A DNA stretch of 64,000 nucleotides from Bacteroidia bacterium (lineage in GTDB: Bacteria; Bacteroidota; Bacteroidia; Bacteroidales; Paludibacteraceae): the NCBI GenBank assembly GCA_009929375.1, contig SAAO01000021.1:1-64000 (forward strand), written 5' to 3'. Made by a program: the position numbers and the translations under genes. The notes beneath the pieces are model-generated. The model was given only the letters and a program-made list of their open reading frames with translations. It was not told where the DNA came from and ran no database searches. Positions 15,540 through 24,740 of this stretch are shown piece by piece (position 1 is the stretch's first letter; each line of letters starts with the position of its first letter).

Positions 15540-17861
15540 ATGAAACTAACAACTAAAAAACTTCGTATTTATTCCTGGATTGCCCTTGTAGTAATTACTT
15601 TGGGCAGTGTGTATTTTGTAAGAGAAATGACGCAAAATGCATATATGGAAACCGACCTTGATGAATATATGCCTAAAGAACATCCGGCTTTTAAGTATAG
15701 CGATATGGCAGAGGAATGGTTCTCAATTAAAGATGGAATTCTGATTGCTATAGAAAACAAATCGGGCGTTTTTAATACCGGTACACTTTCAAAAATTAAA
15801 GAGATATCAGTCAGGTTGCAGGAAATGAGTCAGTTCGAAGAAAATGACATTATGTCGCTATATACAGCCGACAATATTGTGGGTACCGAAGATGGCATGG
15901 ATGTGCAACCATTCTACGAAGAAGTTCCTGGGCTTAAAAGTGAGCAGGATAGTTTGCGTCAGAGTGTAGTGTCGAATGATATGGTGTATGGCAGGTTGGT
16001 GTCAACTGATGGGTCAGTGGCACTGATAGCTGCGAGCATGAAGGATGATGTGTTTGATGAGGCATTTTATGAAGAAATAATGGATTTTGCCAAATCGTAC
16101 AATGGCGATGGCGATGTGATTTATGTGGCTGGTCGTCCTATTGTTGAAGGAACGATGGGGATGTTGGGGCCACAGGATATGAAACGAATGGTGCCTGTTG
16201 TAATGATAGTGATAACATTGGTGTTGTTGTTGTTGCTTCGCAGTTTCAGAGCAACTTTATTTACCCTTATAAGTGTGCTTATCAGTACTATATGGGCGTT
16301 TGGTTTAATGTCGGCTACGGGCGTGCCTATTTATTCGGTATCAACAATGATGCCTGTGATGCTTATTGCCATTGGCGTGGCGTATGGAATTTATTTTTAC
16401 AATCATTTAAACCGTTACAGGCTGTTGAAACCACAATCTGGTGATGCCGACGCTGTGTTGCATACCTTAGGTGTACTTTGGAAGCCTTTGTCGATGGCAG
16501 CTTTTACAACCATCATTGGATTTATTTCTCTGCTCACCTCACAGGTATATCCAATTAAGTATTTCGGATTGTTTACTGCCTTTGGTATATTTATGGCTTA
16601 TGTGCTTGCATTGATTTTTTTACCATCATCGATCTTAATTTTTGGCAGTCGTAAATATAAAATAAAGGCAGTTGACGATAAGCCTACCTATACAATTCTA
16701 AATCGGATTACCGATAAACTATTATTAAACAAAAAAACAACTCTTATTGTGACTATAGTAGTGATAGTGATATCGGTAATAGGTTTACAAAAGGTTTGGA
16801 TAAATTCAAGTTTCCTCGACAAATTTGAACCTAACAGCGAAATTGTACTTACTGATGCATTTGTGAACTCCAAATTTGGTGGTACTTCCACTTTGAATGT
16901 GATTGTTGAGTCGGACGATGCTGATGCTTTTAAGCAACCTGCCAACCTACGATTAGTTGATCAATTGCAGGAATCGACTGAGCAGCTTCCAAAAGTTGGA
17001 AATTCGTTTTCGCTTACCGATTATATCAAGCGTATGAATAAAGTGATGAATGCTGATAAAGAAGAGTTTTATGCTATTCCGGATAACAACGAAATGGTTG
17101 CTCAGTATTTGCTTTTGTACGAAATGTCGGGCGATCCCGAGAATCTTGTGAAGGTAGTAAACTATGATTACAACAAACTAAATTTAACTTTTCAGCTTAA
17201 AGGCGATGATTCCAAAACTATAAATGAAGCAATAGCCGTCATAAAATCGTTTGAAAATGAGTTTGAAAAAAATGGTTTGAAAATAAACTATGCGGGCTCA
17301 GGCTATAAAGCGCTTGTGTTTTCCGACCTTATTCTCGAAGGACAAATGGGTAGTATATTTTTATCCCTGGCTTTAGTATTTATTCTGTTGGTGATTATGT
17401 TCAGAAGTTTTAAAGCAGGTCTTATCGGTTCAGTTCCAATTATTATCACATCGCTTATAAGTTTTGGGGTGATGGGACTTGGCAATATTGCGTTAAGTAC
17501 TACTACTGCACTTATTTCAAGTATCGCCATAGGTATTGGAGTCGATTATGCCATCCATTTTTTACAAACCTATTCAGTGTATTATAAGAAAACAAAATCG
17601 CGTCACGAGGCTATTCACGAAACAATGCGACACACAGGTAGTGCCATTGTTAGTAATGCTATTGTGGTTATTGCCGGATTTTTGGTAATGCTGTTTTCGG
17701 TATTTCCTCCAAACAGAATGCTTGGTTTGCTGGTGTCGATGAATATGCTTACAAGTTTTATTGGTACACTTTCGGTTATGATGATTCTTGTATATACCTC
17801 AAGGCTATTTAAACCCAACAAAAAACAAATAAATTCCAACAACGAAATAAATGACAAATAA
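15540..17861 (+). CDS. MMPL/RND-superfamily transporter
   Basis: Large inner-membrane exporter built as two repeats, each with one transmembrane helix, a periplasmic loop of about 170-190 residues and a block of five helices (first block about 220-375, second about 615-765). Conserved stretches such as MLIAIGVAYGIYFYNHLNRYR and SSIAIGIGVDYAIHFLQTYS are typical of the COG1033/HpnN-like branch that moves lipids or other hydrophobic compounds, not of the drug-efflux AcrB type. It overlaps or abuts the LolA-like gene, which in turn precedes a beta-barrel gene; no membrane-fusion protein is present. Proposed role: driving a lipid-like molecule from the inner membrane to the periplasmic carrier. 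Confidence 0.9.
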   Translation: MKLTTKKLRIYSWIALVVITLGSVYFVREMTQNAYMETDLDEYMPKEHPAFKYSDMAEEWFSIKDGILIAIENKSGVFNTGTLSKIKEISVRLQEMSQFEENDIMSLYTADNIVGTEDGMDVQPFYEEVPGLKSEQDSLRQSVVSNDMVYGRLVSTDGSVALIAASMKDDVFDEAFYEEIMDFAKSYNGDGDVIYVAGRPIVEGTMGMLGPQDMKRMVPVVMIVITLVLLLLLRSFRATLFTLISVLISTIWAFGLMSATGVPIYSVSTMMPVMLIAIGVAYGIYFYNHLNRYRLLKPQSGDADAVLHTLGVLWKPLSMAAFTTIIGFISLLTSQVYPIKYFGLFTAFGIFMAYVLALIFLPSSILIFGSRKYKIKAVDDKPTYTILNRITDKLLLNKKTTLIVTIVVIVISVIGLQKVWINSSFLDKFEPNSEIVLTDAFVNSKFGGTSTLNVIVESDDADAFKQPANLRLVDQLQESTEQLPKVGNSFSLTDYIKRMNKVMNADKEEFYAIPDNNEMVAQYLLLYEMSGDPENLVKVVNYDYNKLNLTFQLKGDDSKTINEAIAVIKSFENEFEKNGLKINYAGSGYKALVFSDLILEGQMGSIFLSLALVFILLVIMFRSFKAGLIGSVPIIITSLISFGVMGLGNIALSTTTALISSIAIGIGVDYAIHFLQTYSVYYKKTKSRHEAIHETMRHTGSAIVSNAIVVIAGFLVMLFSVFPPNRMLGLLVSMNMLTSFIGTLSVMMILVYTSRLFKPNKKQINSNNEINDK

Positions 17862-17880
17862 AAAAACAAATTATAAACAG

Positions 17881-18657
17881 ATGAAAACAATTAAATTATT
17901 AGCTATAACAGTAGTGCTGTTATTCTCAGGAGTAAATATGATGAATTCTCAAACAACAGGATTGCAGGTAATGCAAAAAGTGTACGATTTGCCTTCGGGG
18001 AAAGATACTCAAGCGGAATTGACGATGACACTTATAAATAAACAGGGAGAGAAAAGGGTGCGTCAGTTAAAACAATATATTGCCGATGAGGGTAGTGTCG
18101 AAAAGAAGATAATGTATTTTACTGCTCCTGCGGATGTAAAAGGAACTTCGTTTATGAACTGGAGTTATAGTTCGGCAAAAGATGATGACCAATGGATTTA
18201 TCTACCCGCCCTGAAACGTACCAAACGCATTTCAAGTGGAAGTAAAGGCGATTATTTTATGGGCTCCGATTTTACTTATGACGATTTGGGCGAACGACAT
18301 CCCGATGAAGATACTCACAAACTATTGCGCGAGGAAACAGTTGATGGTAAACCTTGTTTTGTGGTTGAGAGTACTCCCAAAGCAAAGGGACATATGTATT
18401 CGAAAACCATTACGTGGGTGCTGAAGGATACTTATATAGGTCTGAAACGTGAGTTTTATGATCCTAATGCAAAGTTGCTTAAAACACTTACAATTAAAAA
18501 CTTTAAAAAAATCAGTGGTGTTTGGGTGATTTTGGATACCGAAATGAAAAATGTACAGAAAAATCACAGTACGACTATTAGTCTTGCTAATGTGAAGATA
18601 AACCAGGGTGTACCTGCTTCAAAATTTACTGAGAGAAGTATGACAATGGGTCAATAA
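17881..18657 (+). CDS. LolA-like periplasmic carrier protein
   Basis: Exported protein of the outer-membrane lipoprotein-sorting (COG2834, LolA_like) group. Signal peptide MKTIKLLAITVVLLFSG, cut near NSQ. Typical stretches are GTSFMNWSYSSAKDDDQWIYLPALKRTKRI, GSDFTYDDLG and the late KISGVWVILDTEMKN. The family folds as an open half-barrel that holds acyl chains. Start set at 17881; an upstream ATG at 17851 would overlap the transporter by 11 bases and put a charged stretch before the signal peptide. Its place between an RND pump and a barrel suggests it ferries the pump's substrate across the periplasm. Confidence 0.87.
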   Translation: MKTIKLLAITVVLLFSGVNMMNSQTTGLQVMQKVYDLPSGKDTQAELTMTLINKQGEKRVRQLKQYIADEGSVEKKIMYFTAPADVKGTSFMNWSYSSAKDDDQWIYLPALKRTKRISSGSKGDYFMGSDFTYDDLGERHPDEDTHKLLREETVDGKPCFVVESTPKAKGHMYSKTITWVLKDTYIGLKREFYDPNAKLLKTLTIKNFKKISGVWVILDTEMKNVQKNHSTTISLANVKINQGVPASKFTERSMTMGQ

Positions 18658-18680
18658 TATTTCAAAAAAAATATTTACAA

Positions 18681-19919
18681 ATGAGACAACCATATTATTT
18701 TATCATAATTGGAGTGCTTTTTAGCGTAATGCTGACAGCACAGGAAAACAAACCCGTTTTTTCGGGTTTTGTAAGGAATTATACCGGTATTCTGACTAAA
18801 GACATGGATCAGTTTTCGATATTGCAGAATACTTTTAATATAAATGTTGAATACAGAGGTCAGAAAACAGGTTTTAAAGTAAACCCTTATGTGTATCAGT
18901 ATTTCGATAAAAACATCGATTTTGGGTTGCGTGAGGCATATATGGATTTTTATTCCGATAAATTAGATTTGCGTGTTGGAAAACAGCAGATCATATGGGG
19001 TAAAGCCGAGGGTGTTTTTATTACTGATGTGATTTCGCCCAAGGATTTAAGCGAGTTCCTGTTACGCGATTTCGAAGAAATACGCACGGGGGTGACTTCG
19101 GTGAAACTTAATTATCATTCAGGAAATCACACTATCGAAGGTGTTTGGGTGCCTGCATTTACGCCAACGCTGATGCCCGAGACGGGTTCGATATGGGCGC
19201 CAAAGCTTTCATTCCCAATTAATCCTACATGGGATTACAGCACGGCAAATAAAAACTTAACTGTGGCTAATAGCGAGGCGTTTCTGAGATACTCGCTGAT
19301 GTCTTCAGCTTTCGATTTGGAACTGGTTGGAGGTACATTTCTTTACGATGACCCCGCTATGCACCTTACTAAGCAAATTGATCCTGTTACAAGGCAGCTC
19401 ACAAGTCTTACTGTGCGTCCCGACTATCATCGTACAAATATGGCGGGAGGTAGCTTTAGTGTTCCTGTGGGCGATTTAGTTATACGAGGCGAGGGGGCTT
19501 TTTATGATGGCAGATATTTTCAAACTGTTTCGCCAACTGCGGCCGATGCTACTATCGAAAAGAATTTTGTACATTATATGGCTGGTTTGGATTATACACT
19601 TGGTGGTGTGAAACTTAGTACACAATTTATTCAGGAACGTGTACTCGATTATGAAGTTAGCATGAATAATGACGAAGTTGAAACTACCATGACTTTTCTG
19701 GCAAAGAAAGATTTTTTCAGAGAAAGATTATGGTTGGAGCTGTTTGCCTATGTGGGATTGAACAACGAAGATGCGCTCATCCGACCAAAAGTAAGTTACT
19801 CAGTAGCCGATGGCGTTGATCTGCAGCTGGGTGCAAATCTATTTACCGGCAATACAGGGCGCTTCGGACAGTACGACGACAATGATATGTTGTTTATGAA
19901 ATTGAAATATAGTTTTTAA
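18681..19919 (+). CDS. Outer-membrane beta-barrel protein, DUF1302-like
   Basis: Exported barrel with a signal peptide at 1-20 (LTA/QE) and a C-terminal aromatic residue (FMKLKYSF). The segment RVGKQQIIWGKAEGVFITDVISPKDLSEFLL resembles the conserved part of DUF1302 barrels, which in proteobacteria occur with MMPL transporters and LolA-like or DUF1329 partners. It follows the carrier gene by 23 bp and ends the operon at a strong terminator. It may be the outer-membrane station of the export route. Confidence 0.8.
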   Translation: MRQPYYFIIIGVLFSVMLTAQENKPVFSGFVRNYTGILTKDMDQFSILQNTFNINVEYRGQKTGFKVNPYVYQYFDKNIDFGLREAYMDFYSDKLDLRVGKQQIIWGKAEGVFITDVISPKDLSEFLLRDFEEIRTGVTSVKLNYHSGNHTIEGVWVPAFTPTLMPETGSIWAPKLSFPINPTWDYSTANKNLTVANSEAFLRYSLMSSAFDLELVGGTFLYDDPAMHLTKQIDPVTRQLTSLTVRPDYHRTNMAGGSFSVPVGDLVIRGEGAFYDGRYFQTVSPTAADATIEKNFVHYMAGLDYTLGGVKLSTQFIQERVLDYEVSMNNDEVETTMTFLAKKDFFRERLWLELFAYVGLNNEDALIRPKVSYSVADGVDLQLGANLFTGNTGRFGQYDDNDMLFMKLKYSF

Positions 19920-19960
19920 AGCGTTTATAAAGCGCTTATTGATATACTAATAAACAGAAA

Positions 19961-20010
19961 TTGAAATACGGACATGCCTCCTCCCGATTGGTTCGTATTT
20001 CAATTTTTTT
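19961..20010 (+). terminator. Terminator of the TetR-MMPL operon
   Basis: Perfect 10-bp stem TTGAAATACG/CGTATTTCAA (19961-19970 with 19994-20003) followed by a T run, 41 bp past the barrel stop codon. Confidence 0.85.
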
Positions 20011-20025
20011 CTTTTTGTTTTTCAG

Positions 20026-20213
20026 CTAGTGTTGTGTTAAGCATTTTATGACGCATCTGTTCAATTGCCGCCCCATTTATGGGGTGGATGAAATAGAAGT
20101 ATGAAATTAGGCTTTAGCCAAATGATTATAAGTATTTGGCTAAAGCCCATACAATATATCACACATATCCGGCAGCTAAAGCAGCCGGCAATTCAAAGTT
20201 AACTTAACACTAG
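20026..20213. mobile_element. Probable 188-bp MITE with 15-bp inverted ends
   Basis: The left end ctagtgttgtgttaa (20026-20040) and the right end (20199-20213, read in reverse complement) match at 13 of 15 bases. Both ends begin with CTAG, so a 4-bp CTAG target duplication of the IS5 kind is possible. Inside are three more stems: one at about 20068-20084 (GCCCCATTTATGGGGT), a perfect 14-bp stem 20110-20123/20134-20147, and CCGGC..GCCGG at about 20169-20189. There is no room for a transposase. The right CTAG contains the stop codon of the next gene. Confidence 0.55.
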
Positions 20214-20911
20214 TCCGACTTAAACTTCCCCGATTTAAGAAACGAGTTTACGTATTTTATTACTGTTTTGTTGTACAGAAGTCCTACATGCCACGATTTT
20301 ATAAATGCCACATCTTTTTCGATTCCCATTTTGGTTTGTTCCGGAGTTAGAACTCCATCGTTATCTCCTTTTACAAACATATTAAAGCCTCTTTTTCTTG
20401 CAAAACTTCCGGCAATTAGTCCAACTTCGCATGTGGGTATTGGGTACTTTCCGGCGCCACTGTTTGGATTAGTAGTAAGGTTGTTGATGTTTGGTCCAAT
20501 GATATGCTTCACAAACGAAAACTGTGCAAAAAAATCGGCTACCGGCGAGCCATTATTTGGTGGAGCTATCATTACAATTCGATGAATAAATGGAAATGTG
20601 GACAAAGAGTCGATATGCTCGTATAGCGAACGCACAACAAGTGCTCCCATCGAGTGTGTCACGAATGAAACGGTATCGTAATTCTCGCTTTGTATTTTCT
20701 TAAATAGCGAAATGCCTACTGAATCCACATCTTCTGTCAGGCTTGGATAGGAAAATATCTCGCTGTTAAATCCTTTTTTGTCAATGCTTTTCTGGATCTC
20801 TTTCATTTCAATGCCAATGCCGCCATACCCATGTATCAAATAAATTTTTGTGGTTGCGTAGCTCGTAAACTGACTCAACAATACTGTAATTGTAATAATA
20901 ATTTTCTTCAA
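20210..20911 (-). CDS. Exported alpha/beta-hydrolase (lipase/PGAP1-like)
   Basis: Small serine hydrolase with signal peptide 1-19 (SYA/T). The oxyanion loop is LIHGYGG (25-31), the nucleophile elbow is THSMGA (S87), the acid is probably in GDNDGVL and the histidine in SWHVGLL. Such enzymes cut esters or lipids in the periplasm. It is last in a run of four - strand genes with three predicted lipoproteins. Its final codons GAC TAG run into the CTAG end of the MITE, so the original 3' end may have been altered by the insertion. Confidence 0.82.
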   Translation of the reverse strand: MKKIIITITVLLSQFTSYATTKIYLIHGYGGIGIEMKEIQKSIDKKGFNSEIFSYPSLTEDVDSVGISLFKKIQSENYDTVSFVTHSMGALVVRSLYEHIDSLSTFPFIHRIVMIAPPNNGSPVADFFAQFSFVKHIIGPNINNLTTNPNSGAGKYPIPTCEVGLIAGSFARKRGFNMFVKGDNDGVLTPEQTKMGIEKDVAFIKSWHVGLLYNKTVIKYVNSFLKSGKFKSD

Positions 20912-20957
20912 TTCTGTGTTATTTTAGGGGTTTTTGTTAAGTCGATGATAGTTGTCG

Positions 20958-21749
20958 TTAAAGGCTCCAGCGTAGTTTCCCCGATTTGTCGTGGGGAAAA
21001 AGTAAAAATTTCCCGATATTAAACGACCATGTCATAGAGAAATTTATCGGGCTGACAAAGTTTGCACCTTTGTTCAGCAAATCAGGGATAATGCTACACT
21101 GAATGTCTAAGTTCACGAACTCGGTATGAATGAGCAATGTGGCGGCTGGTTCAATGACCAACCAATTGCGCATCGATATTTCGCGTGTAAAGAAATAATT
21201 GTGAAACATAAGTCGGTCGTAGTCGTTGTAAGTGCTGTTTTGCAACATATTTACATTGTAGTTGAGGTATGAAAAGCGTGACGAAAGGCCCAGCCCGATG
21301 CCTTTGTATGCGAAGTAACTCACCGAAGGTTGTGTGGAGAAACGGTGCATATTTATTTTGTAATAAGGATTTCCTACATTAAAATCAGCATACGAATAAC
21401 CCGTATTAAGTGCTGTGTAAAATTTATTTTCCCATTTTTTGTACAGAATATATTCGTTTGTGATGATATAGTCTTTCAGAAATTTATCATCATTGCCGTA
21501 GTTTGAAGTATTGAAGCGCATAAACGAACTGCTAACTCCGATATTGTCGGTAATGGCATAGCTGATGCCAGCTCCCAACTGTTCGTTAAACAGGCTTCCG
21601 TTCAGGCTTATATGAAGGTCGTTTTTTTCATCGAACGGTACAATGTTTTGTGTTTGTGGCAAATAGTAAGAAGTTGTGCACGAAGAATTGAGCAATGCAA
21701 CGACAGTGTAGATTATTGCCACAAAGAGTTTTGTGAAATGTGTATTCAT
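20958..21749 (-). CDS. Lipoprotein with beta-barrel-like body, function unknown
   Basis: Lipobox LLNSSC gives an SPII cleavage before C24. The mature region has repeated amphipathic strands (LHISLNGSLF, GAGISYAITDNIGVSSSFMRF, FYTALNTGYSYADFNVG, GIGLGLSSRFSYLNY), as in outer-membrane porin-like proteins. No family is recognised with confidence. It is followed by the hydrolase after 46 bp and preceded by another lipoprotein gene with a 2-bp gap, so the genes are co-transcribed. Confidence 0.7.
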   Translation of the reverse strand: MNTHFTKLFVAIIYTVVALLNSSCTTSYYLPQTQNIVPFDEKNDLHISLNGSLFNEQLGAGISYAITDNIGVSSSFMRFNTSNYGNDDKFLKDYIITNEYILYKKWENKFYTALNTGYSYADFNVGNPYYKINMHRFSTQPSVSYFAYKGIGLGLSSRFSYLNYNVNMLQNSTYNDYDRLMFHNYFFTREISMRNWLVIEPAATLLIHTEFVNLDIQCSIIPDLLNKGANFVSPINFSMTWSFNIGKFLLFPHDKSGKLRWSL

Positions 21750-21751
21750 AG

Positions 21752-22177
21752 TTATTCTTTTGTAAGAAACATGGAGGAATTAAGGTTGAGTATGTTGTAA
21801 TTGGTTTTCATTTCGCCCCAATCGTGGTACGATTCTGTGTGTAATGTCCAGTTTGTTTTTTTACGGTAATAAACCGGGTCGATATACACAGTGTCGTTTT
21901 CGTCATTTACTCTGAAAATAATCACATCCGACAAAAAATCTTCGAATTGTGCTTCCGAAAGCCATAAATCATATTCGTAACCAGATATTTCAATCATTGA
22001 ACCTCCGGCTCTTTCAATTTTAATTGCTTCATTATAAATGTTGTTTTTCAGAAAGTACAGCTCGAAGTTGGTTTCGTTCTTAATCGTTAATACTTCAAAT
22101 ACTTTTGGGTAGTAATTGTAGTCGGAAGAACACGAAAGAATTAATAGCGAGAGGATTAATAAAGGGATTTTCTTCAT
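21752..22177 (-). CDS. Small lipoprotein, function unknown
   Basis: Start taken at MKKIPLL (22177) rather than three codons earlier. The lipobox LLILSC predicts a lipidated cysteine near residue 16. The mature part is acidic and aromatic-rich, and no domain is recognised. It lies 15 bp behind another lipoprotein gene and 2 bp before the next, in an operon with an exported hydrolase. Confidence 0.7.
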   Translation of the reverse strand: MKKIPLLILSLLILSCSSDYNYYPKVFEVLTIKNETNFELYFLKNNIYNEAIKIERAGGSMIEISGYEYDLWLSEAQFEDFLSDVIIFRVNDENDTVYIDPVYYRKKTNWTLHTESYHDWGEMKTNYNILNLNSSMFLTKE

Positions 22178-22192
22178 GATAGTCAATGGTTT

Positions 22193-22618
22193 TTATATAA
22201 ATAACGACAAATACAATAGAACTGCTCCGGCGATAGCAATGCTACCTGCAATACGATATATTTTTTTTGCCGGTGTAATTGTGATAGTGTCGCTTACCGG
22301 ATTCCCGTTTTTTATTTCAATTTGGTAAGTTGTGTCTGTTTTTTGGGAATATAAATAATTTAAGCCTGTATATTGCACTGAATAATTGCCATCGGGGAGG
22401 TTTTCGATGGTGACCGACTTTACTCTTTTTTCGCTGAAAATAATGCTGTCGTTGAGTCGGAATGTGGTTTCGTTTGTACTTTTTGTGGGTTTCAGAAGTA
22501 TTTTTCCGGTTTTTGATGCGTCGGGCTGATAAGTGTAAGTGTAATGCAGTCCGCAGGAGTTTAGAACAACTACAGTTGTGATAACAAAAAGTACTTTGAA
22601 TGATAAATTTTTTCTCAT
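22193..22618 (-). CDS. Small lipoprotein with C-terminal membrane segment, function unknown
   Basis: Lipobox VVLNSC near residue 22, a beta-rich mature part (PDGNYSVQYTGLNYLY), then a hydrophobic helix at the C-terminus (IAGSIAIAGAVLLYLSLFI). A lipoprotein that also ends in a membrane helix is unusual; the two anchors would be in different membranes or the same one. First gene of the four-gene - strand unit. Confidence 0.7.
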   Translation of the reverse strand: MRKNLSFKVLFVITTVVVLNSCGLHYTYTYQPDASKTGKILLKPTKSTNETTFRLNDSIIFSEKRVKSVTIENLPDGNYSVQYTGLNYLYSQKTDTTYQIEIKNGNPVSDTITITPAKKIYRIAGSIAIAGAVLLYLSLFI

Positions 22619-22698
22619 GTTGGCGATTTTAAGTTTTACGATGCAATTCAGATTAATATTGTTGCATGCGTTTCACAAAGATAATATAAACTAATGCA

Positions 22699-22737
22699 TA
22701 AAAAAACACCTAACAGGTTTTTGAAACTTGTTAGGTG
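22699..22737 (-). terminator. Terminator behind the RNA helicase gene
   Basis: Long stem starting CACCTAACAGG (22707) and closing with GTTAGGTG (to 22737), followed on the - strand by GTTTTTTT. It is 30 bp past the helicase stop. Confidence 0.85.
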
Positions 22738-22766
22738 TGAAGTATATACTTGTAAAAAGTAAGTTC

Positions 22767-24587
22767 TTATTTCCGGCTTCTGTTGCGCCATGGCTTTTCG
22801 CCACCCTGACGGCTATCGTCGCGACGTGGACGGCTTCCGCCTTCGCGTTTTTCACGAAAATCGCGTCCTTCGCTACGGTCGTTGCCACTGCTACGGCGTG
22901 CACGATATTCAGGTTTGCTTTTTCCTGAATCGGCAGCTTTGCTTCCTTTGGCCTCAGCTACTATATAGTCGGGTTCGTTGGCAAATGCAGCCACTACTTT
23001 ATCGGCCTGATCGGCAAATACGTCGAAGAATGTGAATTTGTTGGTTACTTCAATGGCGCCAATGCTGATTGATTTGTCGTTGGTTACTTCGTTGATAATA
23101 CCGAGAAATCGTTTGGCGTTAATGCCTTCGCGTTCGCCCACATTTATTTTCAGACGAATACGTTTGCCCGATTTAGCTCCGCGTTCGCCACGATCATTTC
23201 TGTCGCCACGTTCAGCACGGTCACCTCTTTCGCCACGTTCTCTCGAACCACGTTCATTTCGTTCGTGATAATTCAGGTCTTCGGCATCTTTGTAATAATC
23301 GAGGAAGCGGTTGAACTCAAGCGATACGAAACGTTTCAGAATTTCTTCCTTGCTCAGATATTCGAGCTGTTTCATAATCTGAGCCATGTATGGTTCAATT
23401 TGTTCTTCATTCACTTCCACATTTTCCATGCGGTCGATCATGTGGAAAAGTTGCTTTTTGCACACTTCCAGACCATTCGGAATTTGTTGCTGTTCAAAAT
23501 CCTTTTTGAGCATACGCTCGATGTCTTTGATTTTGAATTTTTCTTTTGAATGTATAATTGATACCGAAATCCCTTTTTTATTGGCACGACCTGTTCGTCC
23601 GCTTCGGTGTGTGTAAATTTCTACATCGTCGGGCAGGTTGTAGTTGATTACGTGTGTCAGATCGCTTACATCAAGTCCGCGGGCAGCTACGTCGGTTGCC
23701 ACAAGCAACTGAATGTTACGAATACGGAATTTCTGCATTACTGTATCGCGCTGTGCCTGCGAAAGGTCACCGTGAAGTGCATCGGCATTATAGCCATCGT
23801 GCATCAATTTATCGGCTACTTCTTTGGTTTCCTGGCGGGTGCGGCAAAATACAATTCCGTAAATATCAGGATTCAAATCTACAATTCGTTTCAGAACGAG
23901 GTAACGCTGACGGGCCTGCGATACATAATAGATGTGCGCTACATTTTCCGAACCCGAGTTTTTGGTACCAATGGTAATTTCCTCGTAGTTTTTCATGTAA
24001 CGTTTTGCGATCAATGCAATTTCTTTGGGCATTGTAGCCGAGAAAAGCATGGTACGACGTGTTTCAGGCGTTTTTTGCAGAATGGTTTCAATGTCTTCCT
24101 TGAAGCCCATATTGAGCATTTCGTCGGCTTCGTCGAGCACGAGGAAATTAATTGCTCCGAGTTCAACTTTTCCGCGTTCAATCAGGTCGATCAAACGACC
24201 GGGCGTAGCCACAACAATTTGAGGCGGAGTGTCGAGTTGTTTTAGTTGTGTACGAATGTCTTCACCACCATATACAGGTACCACACGCATTCCGCGCATG
24301 TTTTTCGAGTAACCTTTCAGGTCGTTCGAAATCTGGATACATAGTTCGCGGGTAGGAGCGAGGACAAGTGCCTGCACCTGCTTTTGCGAAGCATCGATCA
24401 TGTGTAACACCGGCAGACCAAAGGCTGCTGTTTTTCCCGTGCCCGTTTGAGCCAGCGCCACAAGGTCGGCTGTTTGCTCGAGCATAAAAGGGATGGTTTT
24501 TTCCTGTACGGGCATAGGTTGCACGTACCCAAGTTCTTCGATGGCCGACAGGATGTCGTCCTTCAAATTTAGTTCTCTGAATGTCAT
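22767..24587 (-). CDS. DEAD-box RNA helicase, CsdA/DbpA-like
   Basis: ATP-dependent RNA helicase. Motifs in order: Q motif (about 2-28), I AQTGTGKT (46-53), Ia PTREL, TPGR, II DEAD (152-155), III SAT, and VI HRSGRTGR. A DbpA-type RNA-binding fold follows at about 480-550 (RIRLKINVGEREGINAKRF). Two very basic low-complexity stretches flank it: an RGD/ERG-rich run around 445-475 and an R/G/D-rich tail. The layout is that of CsdA/DeaD cold-shock helicases that help ribosome assembly and RNA decay. A long structured 5' leader is seen (24588-24735). Confidence 0.95.
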   Translation of the reverse strand: MTFRELNLKDDILSAIEELGYVQPMPVQEKTIPFMLEQTADLVALAQTGTGKTAAFGLPVLHMIDASQKQVQALVLAPTRELCIQISNDLKGYSKNMRGMRVVPVYGGEDIRTQLKQLDTPPQIVVATPGRLIDLIERGKVELGAINFLVLDEADEMLNMGFKEDIETILQKTPETRRTMLFSATMPKEIALIAKRYMKNYEEITIGTKNSGSENVAHIYYVSQARQRYLVLKRIVDLNPDIYGIVFCRTRQETKEVADKLMHDGYNADALHGDLSQAQRDTVMQKFRIRNIQLLVATDVAARGLDVSDLTHVINYNLPDDVEIYTHRSGRTGRANKKGISVSIIHSKEKFKIKDIERMLKKDFEQQQIPNGLEVCKKQLFHMIDRMENVEVNEEQIEPYMAQIMKQLEYLSKEEILKRFVSLEFNRFLDYYKDAEDLNYHERNERGSRERGERGDRAERGDRNDRGERGAKSGKRIRLKINVGEREGINAKRFLGIINEVTNDKSISIGAIEVTNKFTFFDVFADQADKVVAAFANEPDYIVAEAKGSKAADSGKSKPEYRARRSSGNDRSEGRDFREKREGGSRPRRDDSRQGGEKPWRNRSRK

Positions 24588-24601
24588 TTTGATGTTTGTT
24601 A

Positions 24602-24658
24602 GTACACGTTAGTGGAGCTTTTATCCGGCGATAATTTCGTTTTGTGTGTAACGTGTAC
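24602..24658 (-). promoter_or_regulatory. Stem-loop in the 5' leader of the RNA helicase mRNA
   Basis: GTACACGTTA (24602-24611) and TAACGTGTAC (24649-24658) are perfect inverted repeats around a 37-base loop, ending 15 bases before the helicase start codon. Cold-shock helicase mRNAs often carry long structured leaders that control translation. Any thermosensor role is inference. Confidence 0.45.
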
Positions 24659-24740
24659 CCCTCAGATAGCATACTGCAAAGGTTAATGCAGTGTATTTCG
24701 GATATTTACTCCCGACGCGCTTTTGTTTTTAAATCGGGTG

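Noticed and set aside
15540-17861. Transporter as a drug-efflux RND pump with a classical three-part system
   Set aside because: No membrane-fusion protein or TolC-type protein is adjacent, and the sequence pattern and 773-residue length fit MMPL/COG1033 rather than AcrB (over 1000 residues).
23607-24245. 212-residue + strand ORF opposite the RNA helicase gene
   Set aside because: It is the antisense of a highly conserved gene, has no promoter or recognisable domain, and shows the Cys/His-rich make-up of shadow frames.
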